From Pseudomonadaceae bacterium (lineage in GTDB: Bacteria > Pseudomonadota > Gammaproteobacteria > Pseudomonadales > Azotimanducaceae): a stretch of 64,000 nucleotides of DNA. Within the stretch, counting starts at the first letter, position 1; each line of letters starts with the position of its first letter. A program made the position numbers and the translations under genes. This document shows positions 35,786-44,953 of the stretch, piece by piece. The notes beneath the pieces were generated by a model that worked only from the letters and a program-made list of their open reading frames with translations, made no database searches and was not told where the DNA came from. The stretch spans positions 62,001 to 126,000 of the forward strand of contig JANSWO010000013.1 of assembly GCA_024743435.1 (NCBI GenBank), in the 5' to 3' direction.

Positions 35786-37468
35786 ATGTCGTCACGCTTG
35801 AATGTCGCTTTGATGCTCATGGTCTGGGCTATCACCGCTTGTTCTCCTCCTGCGCAATCGCCGCAACCGGATTTCCGTAAGCTTGTGAGTGGTGCCCAAA
35901 TCTCCGGTGCCAACGGATTGGCGTTGTCACCGGACGGTGATCTGGTCGTCGCCTCAGTCATCGGCAATGAGATTCGTTGGATCAGCACTCGCACAGGCCG
36001 GACTCTGCGCTCCGAGGTGGTTGATGGGCCCGATGACGTCGCATACTCACCGAGCGGAGCGCTCTATTGGACATCCATACTCACGGGTGAAGTCGCCGGC
36101 ATCGACAGCGACGGCAATCGGGTGAGCGCTGGCAATCTGGGGCCCGGAGTTAACCCACTCACGTTCTCAGACGATGGCCGTCTTTTTGTATCCCAGTGTT
36201 TCTTTGGTACGAACCTGTATGAAGTTGATCCGCTCGGTGTGGAGAGCGCACGGGTCATTCGCGATGACCTGGGCCCTGGATGTGGTTTAAACGGCATGGA
36301 CTGGGGGCCAGACGGGCGGCTGTATGGACCTCGATGGTTTCGCGGCGAAGTGGTCAGCGTGGATGTGGAAACCGGAGAGCTTCGTGTCGAGGCACAGGGC
36401 CTCGGCGTTCCGGCGGCGGTGAAGTTCGATTCGAACGGCGTGCTGCACGTTCTCGATACCCAACGCGGTCAGGTGCTGCGGCGCGGCGAAGATGGTTCGT
36501 TGGAGGTCATCGTGACGCTCGCCATGGGGCTGGACAACTTTGTCATCGCCGACAATGGCGATCTTTTCGTATCGAGCTTCACGGACGGCTTTGTAATTCG
36601 AGTATCGCCTTCAGGCGTCCTGAAAGAGCTGTTGCCGGGCGGGTTGTCACACCCCGGCGGGATTGCCATCGATAGCGCCGGTGATCTGTTGGTTGCGGAT
36701 GTGCACGCGCTGCGCGGCTTTGCGCGCGAGGATGGCGAAGCGTTGTTCAGCCAACGCAATATGCTCGGGGTATCAGCTATCGGCTCTATGACGAACTTGA
36801 GTTCAGTGGCGGAACCCGGCCGCACGCGCGTGTTACTGACGTCCTGGATCGACAATACGGTACGGCTGTGGGATGTCGACGCCAAGACGGAAGTTGCGGC
36901 TTACTCGAACTTGCCGGTTCCGGTTGCGGCGGTCCTCTACGGTGGCAGCCCGGTGGCGGCACTCCACGGGGAAGGAAGCGTGCGTTCTCTCGAGCGCTCA
37001 GCTACTGACGAGGCGGAAGAGGTTGAAGAGGTTGAAGAGGCCGGAGAGGGTCAGGTCTGGATAGGCGATTTGCCCGCGCCCACCGGTCTTGCTGTATTTG
37101 ATGGCAGCCTCTATGTAAGCGATCGCGAGCTTGGTCAGGTGTTGGAGATTGCTCGTGCCGGTGAGCGGCTTGCGCTCCCTGAGGTCATTGCCAGCGGGCT
37201 CGACCGTCCTGAAGGGATTGCGGTTCGTGATGGCGTACTGGTGGTGATGGAAGCAGGAACCGGACGGCTGCTGCGCCGGGATCTGTCCTCACAAGCTGAG
37301 GGCGACTCTCCCGAGTCCTGGGAGGAACTGGGAAGGCTGCCGGTTGGGGCGGAGCGCGGATCGGTCGAGCAGCCGCCGTCGTTTATCTTTAATGCGGTTG
37401 CAGTGGCGGACGACGGCGCGGTTTACGTCAGTGATGAAGTGAACCGCGCACTGTGGGTCTATCGCTAG
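35786..37468 (+). CDS. Propeller lipoprotein (NHL/SMP-30-like)
   Basis: A 560-residue lipoprotein. The ATG at 35786 gives MSSRLNVALMLMVWAITAC, a signal with lipobox ending at Cys19. About ten propeller-like repeats follow (NGLALSPDGDLVVASV, GVNPLTFSDDGRLFVSQ, NGMDWGPDGRLYGPR, HPGGIAIDSAGDLLVAD), as in NHL and SMP-30 proteins. A low-complexity acidic insert EEVEEVEEAGEG lies near residue 430. It ends in VYR followed by stop, and the stop codon is inside an 18-bp triplication. It may bind a surface sugar or serve as a scaffold; no catalytic motif was identified. Confidence 0.75.
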   Translation: MSSRLNVALMLMVWAITACSPPAQSPQPDFRKLVSGAQISGANGLALSPDGDLVVASVIGNEIRWISTRTGRTLRSEVVDGPDDVAYSPSGALYWTSILTGEVAGIDSDGNRVSAGNLGPGVNPLTFSDDGRLFVSQCFFGTNLYEVDPLGVESARVIRDDLGPGCGLNGMDWGPDGRLYGPRWFRGEVVSVDVETGELRVEAQGLGVPAAVKFDSNGVLHVLDTQRGQVLRRGEDGSLEVIVTLAMGLDNFVIADNGDLFVSSFTDGFVIRVSPSGVLKELLPGGLSHPGGIAIDSAGDLLVADVHALRGFAREDGEALFSQRNMLGVSAIGSMTNLSSVAEPGRTRVLLTSWIDNTVRLWDVDAKTEVAAYSNLPVPVAAVLYGGSPVAALHGEGSVRSLERSATDEAEEVEEVEEAGEGQVWIGDLPAPTGLAVFDGSLYVSDRELGQVLEIARAGERLALPEVIASGLDRPEGIAVRDGVLVVMEAGTGRLLRRDLSSQAEGDSPESWEELGRLPVGAERGSVEQPPSFIFNAVAVADDGAVYVSDEVNRALWVYR

Positions 37469-37504
37469 CTGTGGGTCTATCGCTAGCTGTGGGTCTATCG
37501 CTAG
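37451..37504 (+). repeat. 18-bp perfect tandem repeat, three copies, spanning a stop codon
   Basis: The unit CTGTGGGTCTATCGCTAG is repeated three times without change. The first copy contains the last codons and TAG stop of the propeller lipoprotein; copies 2 and 3 repeat both codons and stop. It looks like a recent slippage event, and it leaves the gene's coding length unchanged because each copy ends in TAG in the same frame. Confidence 0.95.
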
Positions 37505-37537
37505 AGGCAGCGAGAGGCCGATCGATAGGGCGGGGCG

Positions 37538-38011
37538 CTATGTGCTGGTTTTAGACTGCACGTAGTTTTTGATACCCATTCGCTCGATGAGGCTGAGCTG
37601 TGTTTCCAGCCAGTCTACGTGCTCTTCCTCGGATTCGAGAATGCGCTCGAAGATCTCCCGGCTGACGTAGTCGTTGATGGACTCTGCATAGGCAACGGCT
37701 TCGCGGTACATGGGCAGTGCGAGCATTTCGAGCTTGAGATCACACTCGAGCATCTCCTGCACATCCTGGCCAATCATCAACTTGCCCAGGTCCTGTAGGT
37801 TTGGCAGTCCTTCGAGGAACAGAATTCGCTCAATCAGCGTATCTGCATGCTTCATCTCGTCGATAGACTCGTGCTGCTCGTAGTCGGCCAGTTCCTTCAG
37901 CCCCCAGTCCGCATACATTTTTGCGTGCAGGAAATACTGGTTGATGGCGGTCAGCTCGGCTTTGAGTGCCTTGTTCAGGTGTTCGATGATGCCTGGATCA
38001 GTGGGCTTCAT
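37538..38011 (-). CDS. bfr: Bacterioferritin
   Basis: A 157-residue haem-containing iron-storage protein. The ATG at 38011 yields [20 protein letters not shown], as in known Bfr. Haem-ligand Met is present in [10 protein letters not shown] (Met53), and ferroxidase residues include Glu in [19 protein letters not shown], and EEHVDWLE. The longer frame upstream is not family-like. It is divergent from the [2Fe-2S] Bfd protein, which releases iron from Bfr. Fur-like boxes lie between the two starts. Confidence 0.96.
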   Translation of the reverse strand: MKPTDPGIIEHLNKALKAELTAINQYFLHAKMYADWGLKELADYEQHESIDEMKHADTLIERILFLEGLPNLQDLGKLMIGQDVQEMLECDLKLEMLALPMYREAVAYAESINDYVSREIFERILESEEEHVDWLETQLSLIERMGIKNYVQSKTST

Positions 38012-38094
38012 GGCGCGGTTTAGCTCCCTGGCGGTATGCCGTTGCTTGTTTAGTGATGCCCGTGAGTCTGCCGATTCGAGCTGCATTTAGCAAA

Positions 38095-38113
38095 GGATTT
38101 TGGTGGAAAATCC
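38095..38113. promoter_or_regulatory. Perfect palindrome upstream of bfr
   Basis: GGATTTT and AAAATCC arms of 7 bases flank a 5-base centre, 84 to 102 bases before the bfr start. The site is separate from the two Fur-like boxes. It could be an operator or a leader hairpin; the sequence alone does not decide. Confidence 0.35.
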
Positions 38114-38133
38114 GTCTTAAGTGATTGAATTTA

Positions 38134-38152
38134 AATGGTAATTGTTATCATT
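38134..38152. promoter_or_regulatory. Fur-like box 1
   Basis: AATGGTAATTGTTATCATT is a 19-base imperfect inverted repeat that fits the Fur consensus built from NATWAT hexamers. It lies 123 bases before bfr and 113 before bfd. Iron-dependent control of both genes is therefore likely. Confidence 0.65.
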
Positions 38153-38232
38153 TATGTTTGGCTGTGCGAGCGCTGCCTGATTGCCGAAGGATTCGGGACC
38201 TGTCGCACATGAATCGTCTTTTCGTGTTGCAA

Positions 38233-38253
38233 GTGATAATAATTCGCATTAGT
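38233..38253. promoter_or_regulatory. Fur-like box 2 at the bfd promoter
   Basis: GTGATAATAATTCGCATTAGT shares GATAAT..ATTnnCATTA with the Fur consensus and ends 11 bases before the bfd ATG. In many gammaproteobacteria bfd is iron-repressed by Fur through a site in this position. Confidence 0.7.
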
Positions 38254-38264
38254 ATTTGCTCACT

Positions 38265-38471
38265 ATGTACGTATGCCTATGCAAAGCCGTGACGGACCGC
38301 CAGCTCGATGAAGCCATCGAGCGCGGTGACGACTCGCTCGAAGCACTGCAAAACAGTTTGGGTGTTGCCACGGGCTGTGGCTGTTGCCAGAGCTTTGTTG
38401 AACAGCATCTCGAGCATGCGGGGTGCATGGGCAACAACGCGTCTCAGCCGCTGTACTACGCCGCTGGCTAA
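38265..38471 (+). CDS. bfd: Bacterioferritin-associated ferredoxin
   Basis: A 68-residue [2Fe-2S] protein. Iron-sulfur ligands are Cys4 and Cys6 (YVCLCK) and Cys38 and Cys41 (TGCGCCQS), matching CxC-x31-CxxC of Bfd. It passes electrons to Bfr to free stored iron. The ATG at 38265 is chosen because the family starts with MYVCLC; an upstream TTG would add only three residues. The gene is divergent from bfr and preceded by a Fur-like box, which is the usual arrangement. Confidence 0.95.
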   Translation: MYVCLCKAVTDRQLDEAIERGDDSLEALQNSLGVATGCGCCQSFVEQHLEHAGCMGNNASQPLYYAAG

Positions 38472-38488
38472 GTCCGTGGGTTTTTAAA

Positions 38489-38508
38489 GGGCGCTCGACA
38501 GAGCACCC
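38489..38508. terminator. Weak hairpin after bfd
   Basis: GGGCGCTC and GAGCACCC form an 8-base stem (one C-A mismatch) around a GACA loop, 18 bases after the bfd stop. On the plus strand there is no T-run after it, so it is not a complete intrinsic terminator; it may work with Rho or stabilise the mRNA. Confidence 0.35.
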
Positions 38509-38694
38509 CTAAGAATGCTCCACAAGGCGTTCCACCAGCTGCTGCACCCGGCGCACCACAAAACCCTACATTGGCCGCCGCAATGACCACTCGCGTGTCG
38601 CGAACCGGCCAGCATCAACTCCCTAAACTCACTCGCTATCGACACTAACGTCACCCAAGGCGCGGTTTTGCTCGCACCTCAAGGCATACGCGGG

Positions 38695-40053
38695 TCAGAT
38701 GAGTAACCGGAAGGGTGATTCCAGGTAGTCGCGAACGCTGGCGAGGAACTGGGCGGCCGGCGCGCCGTCGAGGGTTCGATGATCCCAGGTCAGTGACAGC
38801 CGCATCACTTGTCTGCGAACCGGACGGTCACCGTCCCAGGCCACATCGTCACGGATTCGGTTGACGCCGAGTATGCCGCTCTGGGGCGCGTTGATGATCG
38901 GGGTGAACGAATCCACACCGAACATACCGAGCGCAGACACGGTAAACGTCCCGCCTTGCAGATCGTCCAGACCGAGTTTGCCATCGCGAGCAGCAACGGC
39001 GAGGCGAGCGCTTTCGACCGCCAGATCCCGCATGCCCAATCGATCGGAGTTCCGGACCACCGGTACGATCAAGCCTTCGTCCAGTGCAACCGCCATGCCC
39101 ACGGCCACCTCTGCATGGGTCACAATCTCCGTGCCCATGAAGCTTGCGTTCATCATTGGATGGTCACGCAGAGATTTACTGACGGCACGAATGACCAAGT
39201 CGTTATAACTCGGCCGAATGCCTTCGTCTGACCACTCATCGATGAGCTGAGCACGCAGTTTGATGGCGTCGTCCATGACCACGTCCATGTCCATGGTCAG
39301 TTGTGCGCTCTCCATGAGGGAGGAGTGCATGCGCTCTGCAATCGTCTTGCGCATGCCGCGCACAGGAATGCTCTCGCCTGCCCCGGCAGCGGGTGCGGCT
39401 GGCAGCGCGGGTAACGCGTTCTGTGAGGGTGCTTTTGATGCGGCTTCAACATCGTCCTTCGTTATCCGCCCACCAGGACCGGTGCCGGTGACGGTGGTGA
39501 TGTCGACCGCCAGCTCCCTGGCAACTTTGCGCGCCTGTGGCGAGGCCTTTACGGCTCGGCTGGCGTCGGCTGCGGTCTGCACATCTGCTTCTACGATGCG
39601 TCCACCCGGCCCAGTGCCGGCCAGTTGGGTGTAGTCCACGCCGAGCTCGCCTGCCAACCGACGTGCGGCGGGCGAGGCTTTGATGCGGTCACCATCACGA
39701 CTGGCTTCGGTGGACGCGCTGGCCGCTGTCGACGCTGAGGGGCTTTCGGCCGGCGCGGCGTCTGCGCTGGCCACCGGCGAAGGAGTCGCCGCACCCAGAT
39801 TAGCCGGAATGTCCTCACCGGCGTCAAAAATGTAACCAACGATGTCGCCGGGTTCTTTGGTTTCCCCTTCCGGTACGACGTGCCTGACAATGCCATCGCG
39901 CTCGGCGTCGACATCCAGGTTGACCTTTTCAGTTTCCAGCCGGTACAGCAGTTCCCCAGCGGAAACGGTACCGCCGTCAGGGATGTACCATTCTTCGACC
40001 ACACCCTCGGTCATGTTCATTCCGACTTTGACCAGGTAAATCTCGGTAGGCAT
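38695..40053 (-). CDS. acoC: 2-oxoacid/acetoin dehydrogenase E2 (lipoyl acyltransferase)
   Basis: A 452-residue dihydrolipoamide acyltransferase. Residues 1-80 are a lipoyl domain with Lys43 (LETEKVNLD). Two E3-binding domains follow in tandem: residues 124-159 (IKASPAARRLAGELGVD) and 169-203 (VKASPQARKVARELAVD), each ending in GTGPGGRI. The catalytic domain (from about 230) ends with DHRTLDGAPA (His425, Asp429). GAGAGC lies before the ATG. It is the last gene of a four-gene operon (E1 alpha, E1 beta, AcoX-like, E2). The presence of acoX next to E1 favours acetoin over branched-chain oxoacids. No E3 gene is in the window. Confidence 0.88.
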   Translation of the reverse strand: MPTEIYLVKVGMNMTEGVVEEWYIPDGGTVSAGELLYRLETEKVNLDVDAERDGIVRHVVPEGETKEPGDIVGYIFDAGEDIPANLGAATPSPVASADAAPAESPSASTAASASTEASRDGDRIKASPAARRLAGELGVDYTQLAGTGPGGRIVEADVQTAADASRAVKASPQARKVARELAVDITTVTGTGPGGRITKDDVEAASKAPSQNALPALPAAPAAGAGESIPVRGMRKTIAERMHSSLMESAQLTMDMDVVMDDAIKLRAQLIDEWSDEGIRPSYNDLVIRAVSKSLRDHPMMNASFMGTEIVTHAEVAVGMAVALDEGLIVPVVRNSDRLGMRDLAVESARLAVAARDGKLGLDDLQGGTFTVSALGMFGVDSFTPIINAPQSGILGVNRIRDDVAWDGDRPVRRQVMRLSLTWDHRTLDGAPAAQFLASVRDYLESPFRLLI

Positions 40054-40094
40054 GTCAGCTCTCTGTATCTTCTGCAGTCGTTGTTTTTGTGCGC

Positions 40095-41105
40095 CTAGGC
40101 TGCGGCTAGCAGGCGCATGGTTTTAACTGGATCAATGACCCTCGGGCCGCAGCGCATGATTTTCATGCGAGCTTTCTGGCCCGGCTTCAGCGTTCGCTCA
40201 CGCTCACCATCGAAGGCGAGGGCTGCGGGCCCCTCGATTACAATGGTTTCTCCCAGAGCGACAGCGCGCAAGTTGCTGATGCCGATAGGGCGGTAGTGGC
40301 CAGGTGCGATAGGCGCATTTACCTTCCGCTCACTCGCCGGGTCACACTCAACAAGTAAGCCAGCATCTTCGCTGTCTGGCATTGGTCGCATCAAGCCACC
40401 AATGGCGGTCATGCCGACAGCCGCTGGTTCCGCCCGCGTTAGCAACAGCAAGCGCAGGCGATCTGGTTCAAGCAAGGCGCGACTGCCGACGAAACGGTCG
40501 CTGGTCACGACGGCGTCAATCAAAGCAATGTCGTCGCGTTCGTCATCAATTTCAATGAGCACCACTTTGTTCTGATGAGCTACATCCGCCAGAGCAACTC
40601 GGCCAGTGGCAACCGCCGCCGCTGCGGCGCCAGCAACGGTGGCCTCAATCAGGGTTGGAAACACGTTGTTTGTTCCGGTGCTGATGGGCAGTAGCGGAGC
40701 ATCGGGCCAGCCCAGGCATACCGCCCTGTTCGTGCCATCGCCACCCAACGTCATCACCAGCGCGCAGGGCAGTGCAGCCATCGCGCGAGCGGCGGAGATC
40801 GTATCCAGTGCGGTTGCGGTATCGGTTGAGTCTACGGCGATTGCGGAGAATGGTGCGTCGCGACCAACATCCTTCAGCGCACACTCGGTGATGCCGTGGG
40901 TATCGGGCATATAGCGAATGTCGGTGACACCACCGGCAATAGCCCCCGCTAGCGCCCGCTGCACGATGGCCTGTTTTTCTTGATTGTCGAACACAGACGC
41001 ACGCGCGACGAGCCGGCGCAGGTCTTTGCCTGATGCCGGATTCGCAATGACGCCGAATGTCTGATTGTTACCGGCGTCGGTGGCTTGGTTGGTATTGCTA
41101 GTCAT
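40095..41105 (-). CDS. acoX: AcoX-like NAD kinase-fold protein
   Basis: A 336-residue protein of the ATP-NAD kinase superfamily, close to AcoX of acetoin clusters. The nucleotide-binding blocks FGVIANPASGKDLRRLV, MTLGGDGTNR and ISTGTNNVFP are present. AcoX is found between or before the acetoin dehydrogenase genes in several bacteria, and its exact role is unknown. The ATG at 41105 is used; the reading frame also has a TTG one codon earlier. It is 69 bases after acoB and 41 bases before acoC. Confidence 0.85.
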   Translation of the reverse strand: MTSNTNQATDAGNNQTFGVIANPASGKDLRRLVARASVFDNQEKQAIVQRALAGAIAGGVTDIRYMPDTHGITECALKDVGRDAPFSAIAVDSTDTATALDTISAARAMAALPCALVMTLGGDGTNRAVCLGWPDAPLLPISTGTNNVFPTLIEATVAGAAAAAVATGRVALADVAHQNKVVLIEIDDERDDIALIDAVVTSDRFVGSRALLEPDRLRLLLLTRAEPAAVGMTAIGGLMRPMPDSEDAGLLVECDPASERKVNAPIAPGHYRPIGISNLRAVALGETIVIEGPAALAFDGERERTLKPGQKARMKIMRCGPRVIDPVKTMRLLAAA

Positions 41106-41173
41106 CAACAGACGCGAGCGCTATAGGGACCAGGCGTTGCTGATTCCACCTGCCGCGCTCGGCGGCCAACTGT

Positions 41174-42172
41174 CTAGAGGCCGAGCAAGCGCTTGGTTTC
41201 TGCCACGATTCGCTCTGCGTTCGGCACATAGTGTGCTTCCAATGCCGGGCTGAAGGGCACTGGCGAGAACGGCGCACCAACTCTCCCGACTGGTGCATCG
41301 AGATAGTCGAATGCTTGTTCCTGGATCTGGGCTGCGATCTCACCGCCGAAGCCGCCGAAGCGAACCGCCTCGTGCACGACAATGGCGCGGTGTGTCTTGC
41401 GGACGGACGCGGTGACCGTATCCGTATCGAATGGCTGCAGGCTTCGCGGGTCGATCACTTCAGCATCGATGCCGAACTCTTTGAGTTGATCCGCTGCTTT
41501 CAGCGCCTCGTGCATCATGCGACCCAACGCGACGATGGTCAGGTTGCTGCCCTGGCGCACGATGTTCGCCTTGCCAATTGGAATCTCGTAATCCTCCTCC
41601 GGCACCTCGCCTTGCATGGCGAGCGACATCTTATTGAGGACAACGATGACCGGATTGTCATCGCGCGCGGCGGCGATGATCAGGCCTTTGGCGTCGTAAG
41701 GCGTGGTTGGCATCACAACCTTGAGGCCAGGCAAGTGGCAGATCCATGCTTCCAATGACTGGGAGTGCTGTGCGGCCAGGCTTGCGCCTGCACCAGCCAT
41801 GGTCAGCATCGTGACGGGAAGGCTTGTGTTGCCGCCGAACATGAAGCGAATCTTGGCCATCTGGTTGGCGACTTCGTCCATGCATTCGCCGAGGAAGTCC
41901 ATGAACATGATGTCGATAATGGGGCGGCAACCGGCGGCGGCCGCACCCACACCGAGTCCAACGATTCCGGCTTCTGAGATAGGCGTGTCGATCACGCGCT
42001 CCGGTCCGAACTCTTTCAACAGGCCGTTGTAGTAGCCGTATACAGAGCCAGCCTCGGCGACGTCTTCGCCGGCGACAAAGGCGGTGGGTTGCTCGTTCAG
42101 AACGGCTCGAACGCCGTCTGTGATGGCGGCGACGTAGGGCAGGGTGCGAGGCTTGGTGGCGGCTTCAGCCAT
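41174..42172 (-). CDS. acoB: Acetoin/2-oxoacid dehydrogenase E1 beta
   Basis: A 332-residue transketolase-like beta subunit. Marks are VAGEDVAEAGSVYGYYNGLL, the conserved DTPISEAGIVGLGVGAA, GGNTSLPVTMLTMAGAG and DPRSLQPFDTDTV. CGGAGATA lies 7 bases before the ATG. It pairs with the alpha subunit, which starts 51 bases upstream. It decarboxylates or cleaves the substrate with thiamine diphosphate and passes the acyl group to the E2 lipoyl arm. Confidence 0.92.
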   Translation of the reverse strand: MAEAATKPRTLPYVAAITDGVRAVLNEQPTAFVAGEDVAEAGSVYGYYNGLLKEFGPERVIDTPISEAGIVGLGVGAAAAGCRPIIDIMFMDFLGECMDEVANQMAKIRFMFGGNTSLPVTMLTMAGAGASLAAQHSQSLEAWICHLPGLKVVMPTTPYDAKGLIIAAARDDNPVIVVLNKMSLAMQGEVPEEDYEIPIGKANIVRQGSNLTIVALGRMMHEALKAADQLKEFGIDAEVIDPRSLQPFDTDTVTASVRKTHRAIVVHEAVRFGGFGGEIAAQIQEQAFDYLDAPVGRVGAPFSPVPFSPALEAHYVPNAERIVAETKRLLGL

Positions 42173-42222
42173 GATCTATCTCCGAAATTCGAGTTTGTAT
42201 GGTTGCGCGTTAATCGGTGCGC

Positions 42223-43194
42223 TTACGCGTACACGTCATCGAGTAGCGTTGACGGGTCAGGTAGTGGGCTGTCTTCCGCAAACTTGATTGCTGTAGCGAC
42301 CTCGGCAAGCACCTCATCGTGCACGGCCTTCGCTTCGTCCGCGCTCAACATCTGTTGGTCTGCCAGCAGACGCTCCAACGCATCAATGGCGTCCTTCTTT
42401 TTCCACTCTTCCACTTCTTCGTCGGTTCGATAGTTCAAACCCATTCCGCGTATGCCAACGTGGTCGTAATAGCGGTATGTTTTGCATTCGAGCAGCGTCG
42501 GGCCGTCGCCTGCGCGCGCGCGATTGATCGCCTCACGAGCCGCTTCATACACAGCGACTGCGTCCATGCCGTCAACAACCACGCCGGGCATGCCGTAGCC
42601 GGCTGCTCGATCTGCAACATCGACAATTGCCTGGTGTTTTGCCTGCGGCGTGTATTCGCCGTAGCCATTGTTTTCGCAAACGAAAACGATAGGTAACTTG
42701 TACAGGCCAGCCATGTTGGCTGCTTCGTGCACCGAGCCTTCGTTGCTGGCGCCATCGCCAAAGAATGGCACCGCAACCTTGCCATTTTTGTGAAATTTGT
42801 TTGCGAAGGCGGCGCCCATGGCAATCGGCGGACCGCCGCCAACAATGCCGTTAGCACCCAGAATACCCAGGGCCTGATTACTGATGTGCATGCTGCCACC
42901 TTTGCCTTTGCAGTAACCGGTGACCTTGCCGTAGAGCTCCGCGAACATCTCGTTGAATGCGCCGCCCTTGGCGATGCAGTGACCATGGCCACGGTGTGTA
43001 CTCGTGATCTGGTCTTCGTCCGTGAGGTTGGCCATGACGCCCGCCGCGACGGCCTCCTGACCCACGTACAGATGCAAAGCGCCGGGAATTTTGCCGTCTT
43101 CCATCAGCTTGCCGGCGGTGCTTTCAAAATGGCGGATACGCACCATGCGTCGGTGGATGTCGAGCAGGGTCTCTTTACTGATAGCGTCGCTCAC
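42223..43194 (-). CDS. acoA: Acetoin/2-oxoacid dehydrogenase E1 alpha
   Basis: A 323-residue TPP-dependent alpha subunit. The thiamine motif runs from GDGASNEG to the following VCENNGYGEY, and the start RRMVRIRHFESTAGKLM plus GHGHCIAKG match the family. A GTG start with GGGGAGC before it is used. It is the first gene of the acoABXC-type operon. Like other family members it would work with acoB as an alpha2-beta2 E1. There are 118 bases to the next gene on the same strand (a cytochrome P450). Confidence 0.92.
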   Translation of the reverse strand: MSDAISKETLLDIHRRMVRIRHFESTAGKLMEDGKIPGALHLYVGQEAVAAGVMANLTDEDQITSTHRGHGHCIAKGGAFNEMFAELYGKVTGYCKGKGGSMHISNQALGILGANGIVGGGPPIAMGAAFANKFHKNGKVAVPFFGDGASNEGSVHEAANMAGLYKLPIVFVCENNGYGEYTPQAKHQAIVDVADRAAGYGMPGVVVDGMDAVAVYEAAREAINRARAGDGPTLLECKTYRYYDHVGIRGMGLNYRTDEEVEEWKKKDAIDALERLLADQQMLSADEAKAVHDEVLAEVATAIKFAEDSPLPDPSTLLDDVYA

Positions 43195-43312
43195 GTGGGC
43201 TCCCCAATGGTTGTGCAGCGAGTCATTGTGCCGGTTGCCCGGGCAAAAACAAGCATCCTCGACGGTTTTCCCGCCGCGGCAAGTGTTGGCTATTGGGCGC
43301 GCCGTCGAACGC

Positions 43313-44545
43313 TTAGGAAATGGTCACGTACAGGGCTTTCAAACCACGCAGAATGAGGGATGGGTGGTGTTGAAAGTCGTTGCGTTGAGGCGTGAATGCC
43401 AGCCGGGTCGAACGCTTGAGCAGGCTGTGAAAAGTCAATGTCATTTCTTCACGCGCAAGATTGGCGCCGATGCAGTGATGAATGCCCGCCCCGAACGCGA
43501 GGTGAGTGCCCGCGTTTTTGCGCCCAAGATCGAGTTGGTCGGGGGCATCGTATTTCTCCGGGTCGCGGTTGGCGGCGGCAAATCTGAGCATGATTCTGCT
43601 CCCAGCGGCTAATTTGACCCCGTTTATCTCGACGTCCTCAGTCACTACGCGGAACAACCCCTGTACCGGCGATTCAAGGCGCAGCACTTCGTTAACAAAA
43701 ATTCGCGTCAGATTGGGATCATCCGCGGCGCGAAGTGTTTGTGCATCCTTCGGCCGCTCAATCAGCATTCGAACGCCTGCAGCGATACCGTTTGTTGTCG
43801 TCTCGTTACCGGCAACCAGGAATTGTTGCGTCAGAGAGATCATCTCCTCCAGGGAGTAGGGCTCACCGCCCTCATCTCGCGCCTGAACGAGGGCCGTGAG
43901 CAGGTCATCTCTCGGCTCGCGCATACGCATTTTAAGTTCGCCGGCGACAATATCCTGGAAGTCCTTGATGATCTGAGCACACTCGATGAGGCGCTCGTCG
44001 GACACCATCATCCCCAGCGGCTCAACAGATGCATCGGACCAGCGTTTAATGTCACCTGCTAAAGCCCGATCGAGTCCGAGCATGTCGGCGATTACCAGGA
44101 TTGGAACGGGGATAGCCATATCAGCGACGGCATCGAAGTCGCCTTTGCGTAAACAGCCTTCAATCACGTCGTCGACGATCTGTTGGATGTCGCCGGTCAG
44201 CTTCTGGATGCTGCGGGGGCGAAACGGATCATCAATCATCTTACGAATGCGAGTGTGATCTGGCGGATCATTGGTCACCAGGGTGTTGGCAGGTTGATAG
44301 CCCGATCGACGAATGCGTTCTGCCTCCTCAGGAGGCTTGCGCATGCCAGCAGTGCTCTGGCTATCGATGTTCGAAAACGTTGCGGTATCGCGCAGAATAT
44401 CTCGCATCAGAGGGTAGCTCGCGCAGATGTACATCCCGAGCTGTGGGTCGAAATGCAATCCTTCGGCCAGCAGCGCGTGATGGTAATCGTTTGGGGATTG
44501 CTGAACGTCGGGTTGGATAAGCGATTCGGTTTTCAGGCGCGTCAT
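43313..44545 (-). CDS. Cytochrome P450 (first copy)
   Basis: A 410-residue bacterial P450. The I helix is VAGNETTTNGIA, the ExxR motif is EVLRLESPVQGLFR, and the haem-binding loop is HLAFGAGIHHCIGANLA with Cys358. The soluble type needs a ferredoxin partner. AGGAGA precedes the ATG at 44545. It is divergent from the TonB-dependent receptor, with about 400 bases between them. A second P450 and a Rieske ferredoxin are within 8 kb. The likely role is hydroxylation of an imported lipophilic substrate. Confidence 0.95.
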   Translation of the reverse strand: MTRLKTESLIQPDVQQSPNDYHHALLAEGLHFDPQLGMYICASYPLMRDILRDTATFSNIDSQSTAGMRKPPEEAERIRRSGYQPANTLVTNDPPDHTRIRKMIDDPFRPRSIQKLTGDIQQIVDDVIEGCLRKGDFDAVADMAIPVPILVIADMLGLDRALAGDIKRWSDASVEPLGMMVSDERLIECAQIIKDFQDIVAGELKMRMREPRDDLLTALVQARDEGGEPYSLEEMISLTQQFLVAGNETTTNGIAAGVRMLIERPKDAQTLRAADDPNLTRIFVNEVLRLESPVQGLFRVVTEDVEINGVKLAAGSRIMLRFAAANRDPEKYDAPDQLDLGRKNAGTHLAFGAGIHHCIGANLAREEMTLTFHSLLKRSTRLAFTPQRNDFQHHPSLILRGLKALYVTIS

Positions 44546-44953
44546 GCTGCAATCTCCTGACTTTGGCTGGCGTGAAGGGTCACCAGCCTTCGGTTGTCTC
44601 AAGGCTTTGGCTCCGATTCCGCCTACTTTACGCAAGTATCGAGTGATTGACTCGGACGCGGCGGTGCAATAAAACCATGAGGTGGCTTCTTCATCATCGT
44701 CAGCATGTCGTTTCTAACGATTGCCGCGGTGCTGTTGAAACTGCCGATGCCGCAAGGCTTCGGCAAGGCTGGTGGTCCTGTGTTGAGGAGCATAGGACGG
44801 CGAGCTCGGAAGATGACGAGGCGCGAAGCCGCGTAGCGTGCACGCGTCGAACGTCCATAGCCTTCGGGTTGTGCCTTTTGTACTTGCGAGTGCCGGGTGC
44901 ACAGCGAAACAGCATGTGGCCTCTGGCCGGATGCAATTTTGGGGAGAGAAACC
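44546..44953. other. Intergenic region between P450 and TonB receptor
   Basis: This 408-base stretch between divergent genes must hold both promoters. I see no convincing gene, strong inverted repeat or -35/-10 pair that stands out. GGGGAGAG at 44942-44949 is the TonB receptor's ribosome-binding site. Confidence 0.5.

Noticed and set aside
44546-44953. A gene in the P450-TonB receptor spacer
   Set aside because: Frames there are short, overlap each other and have no ribosome-binding site or motif.
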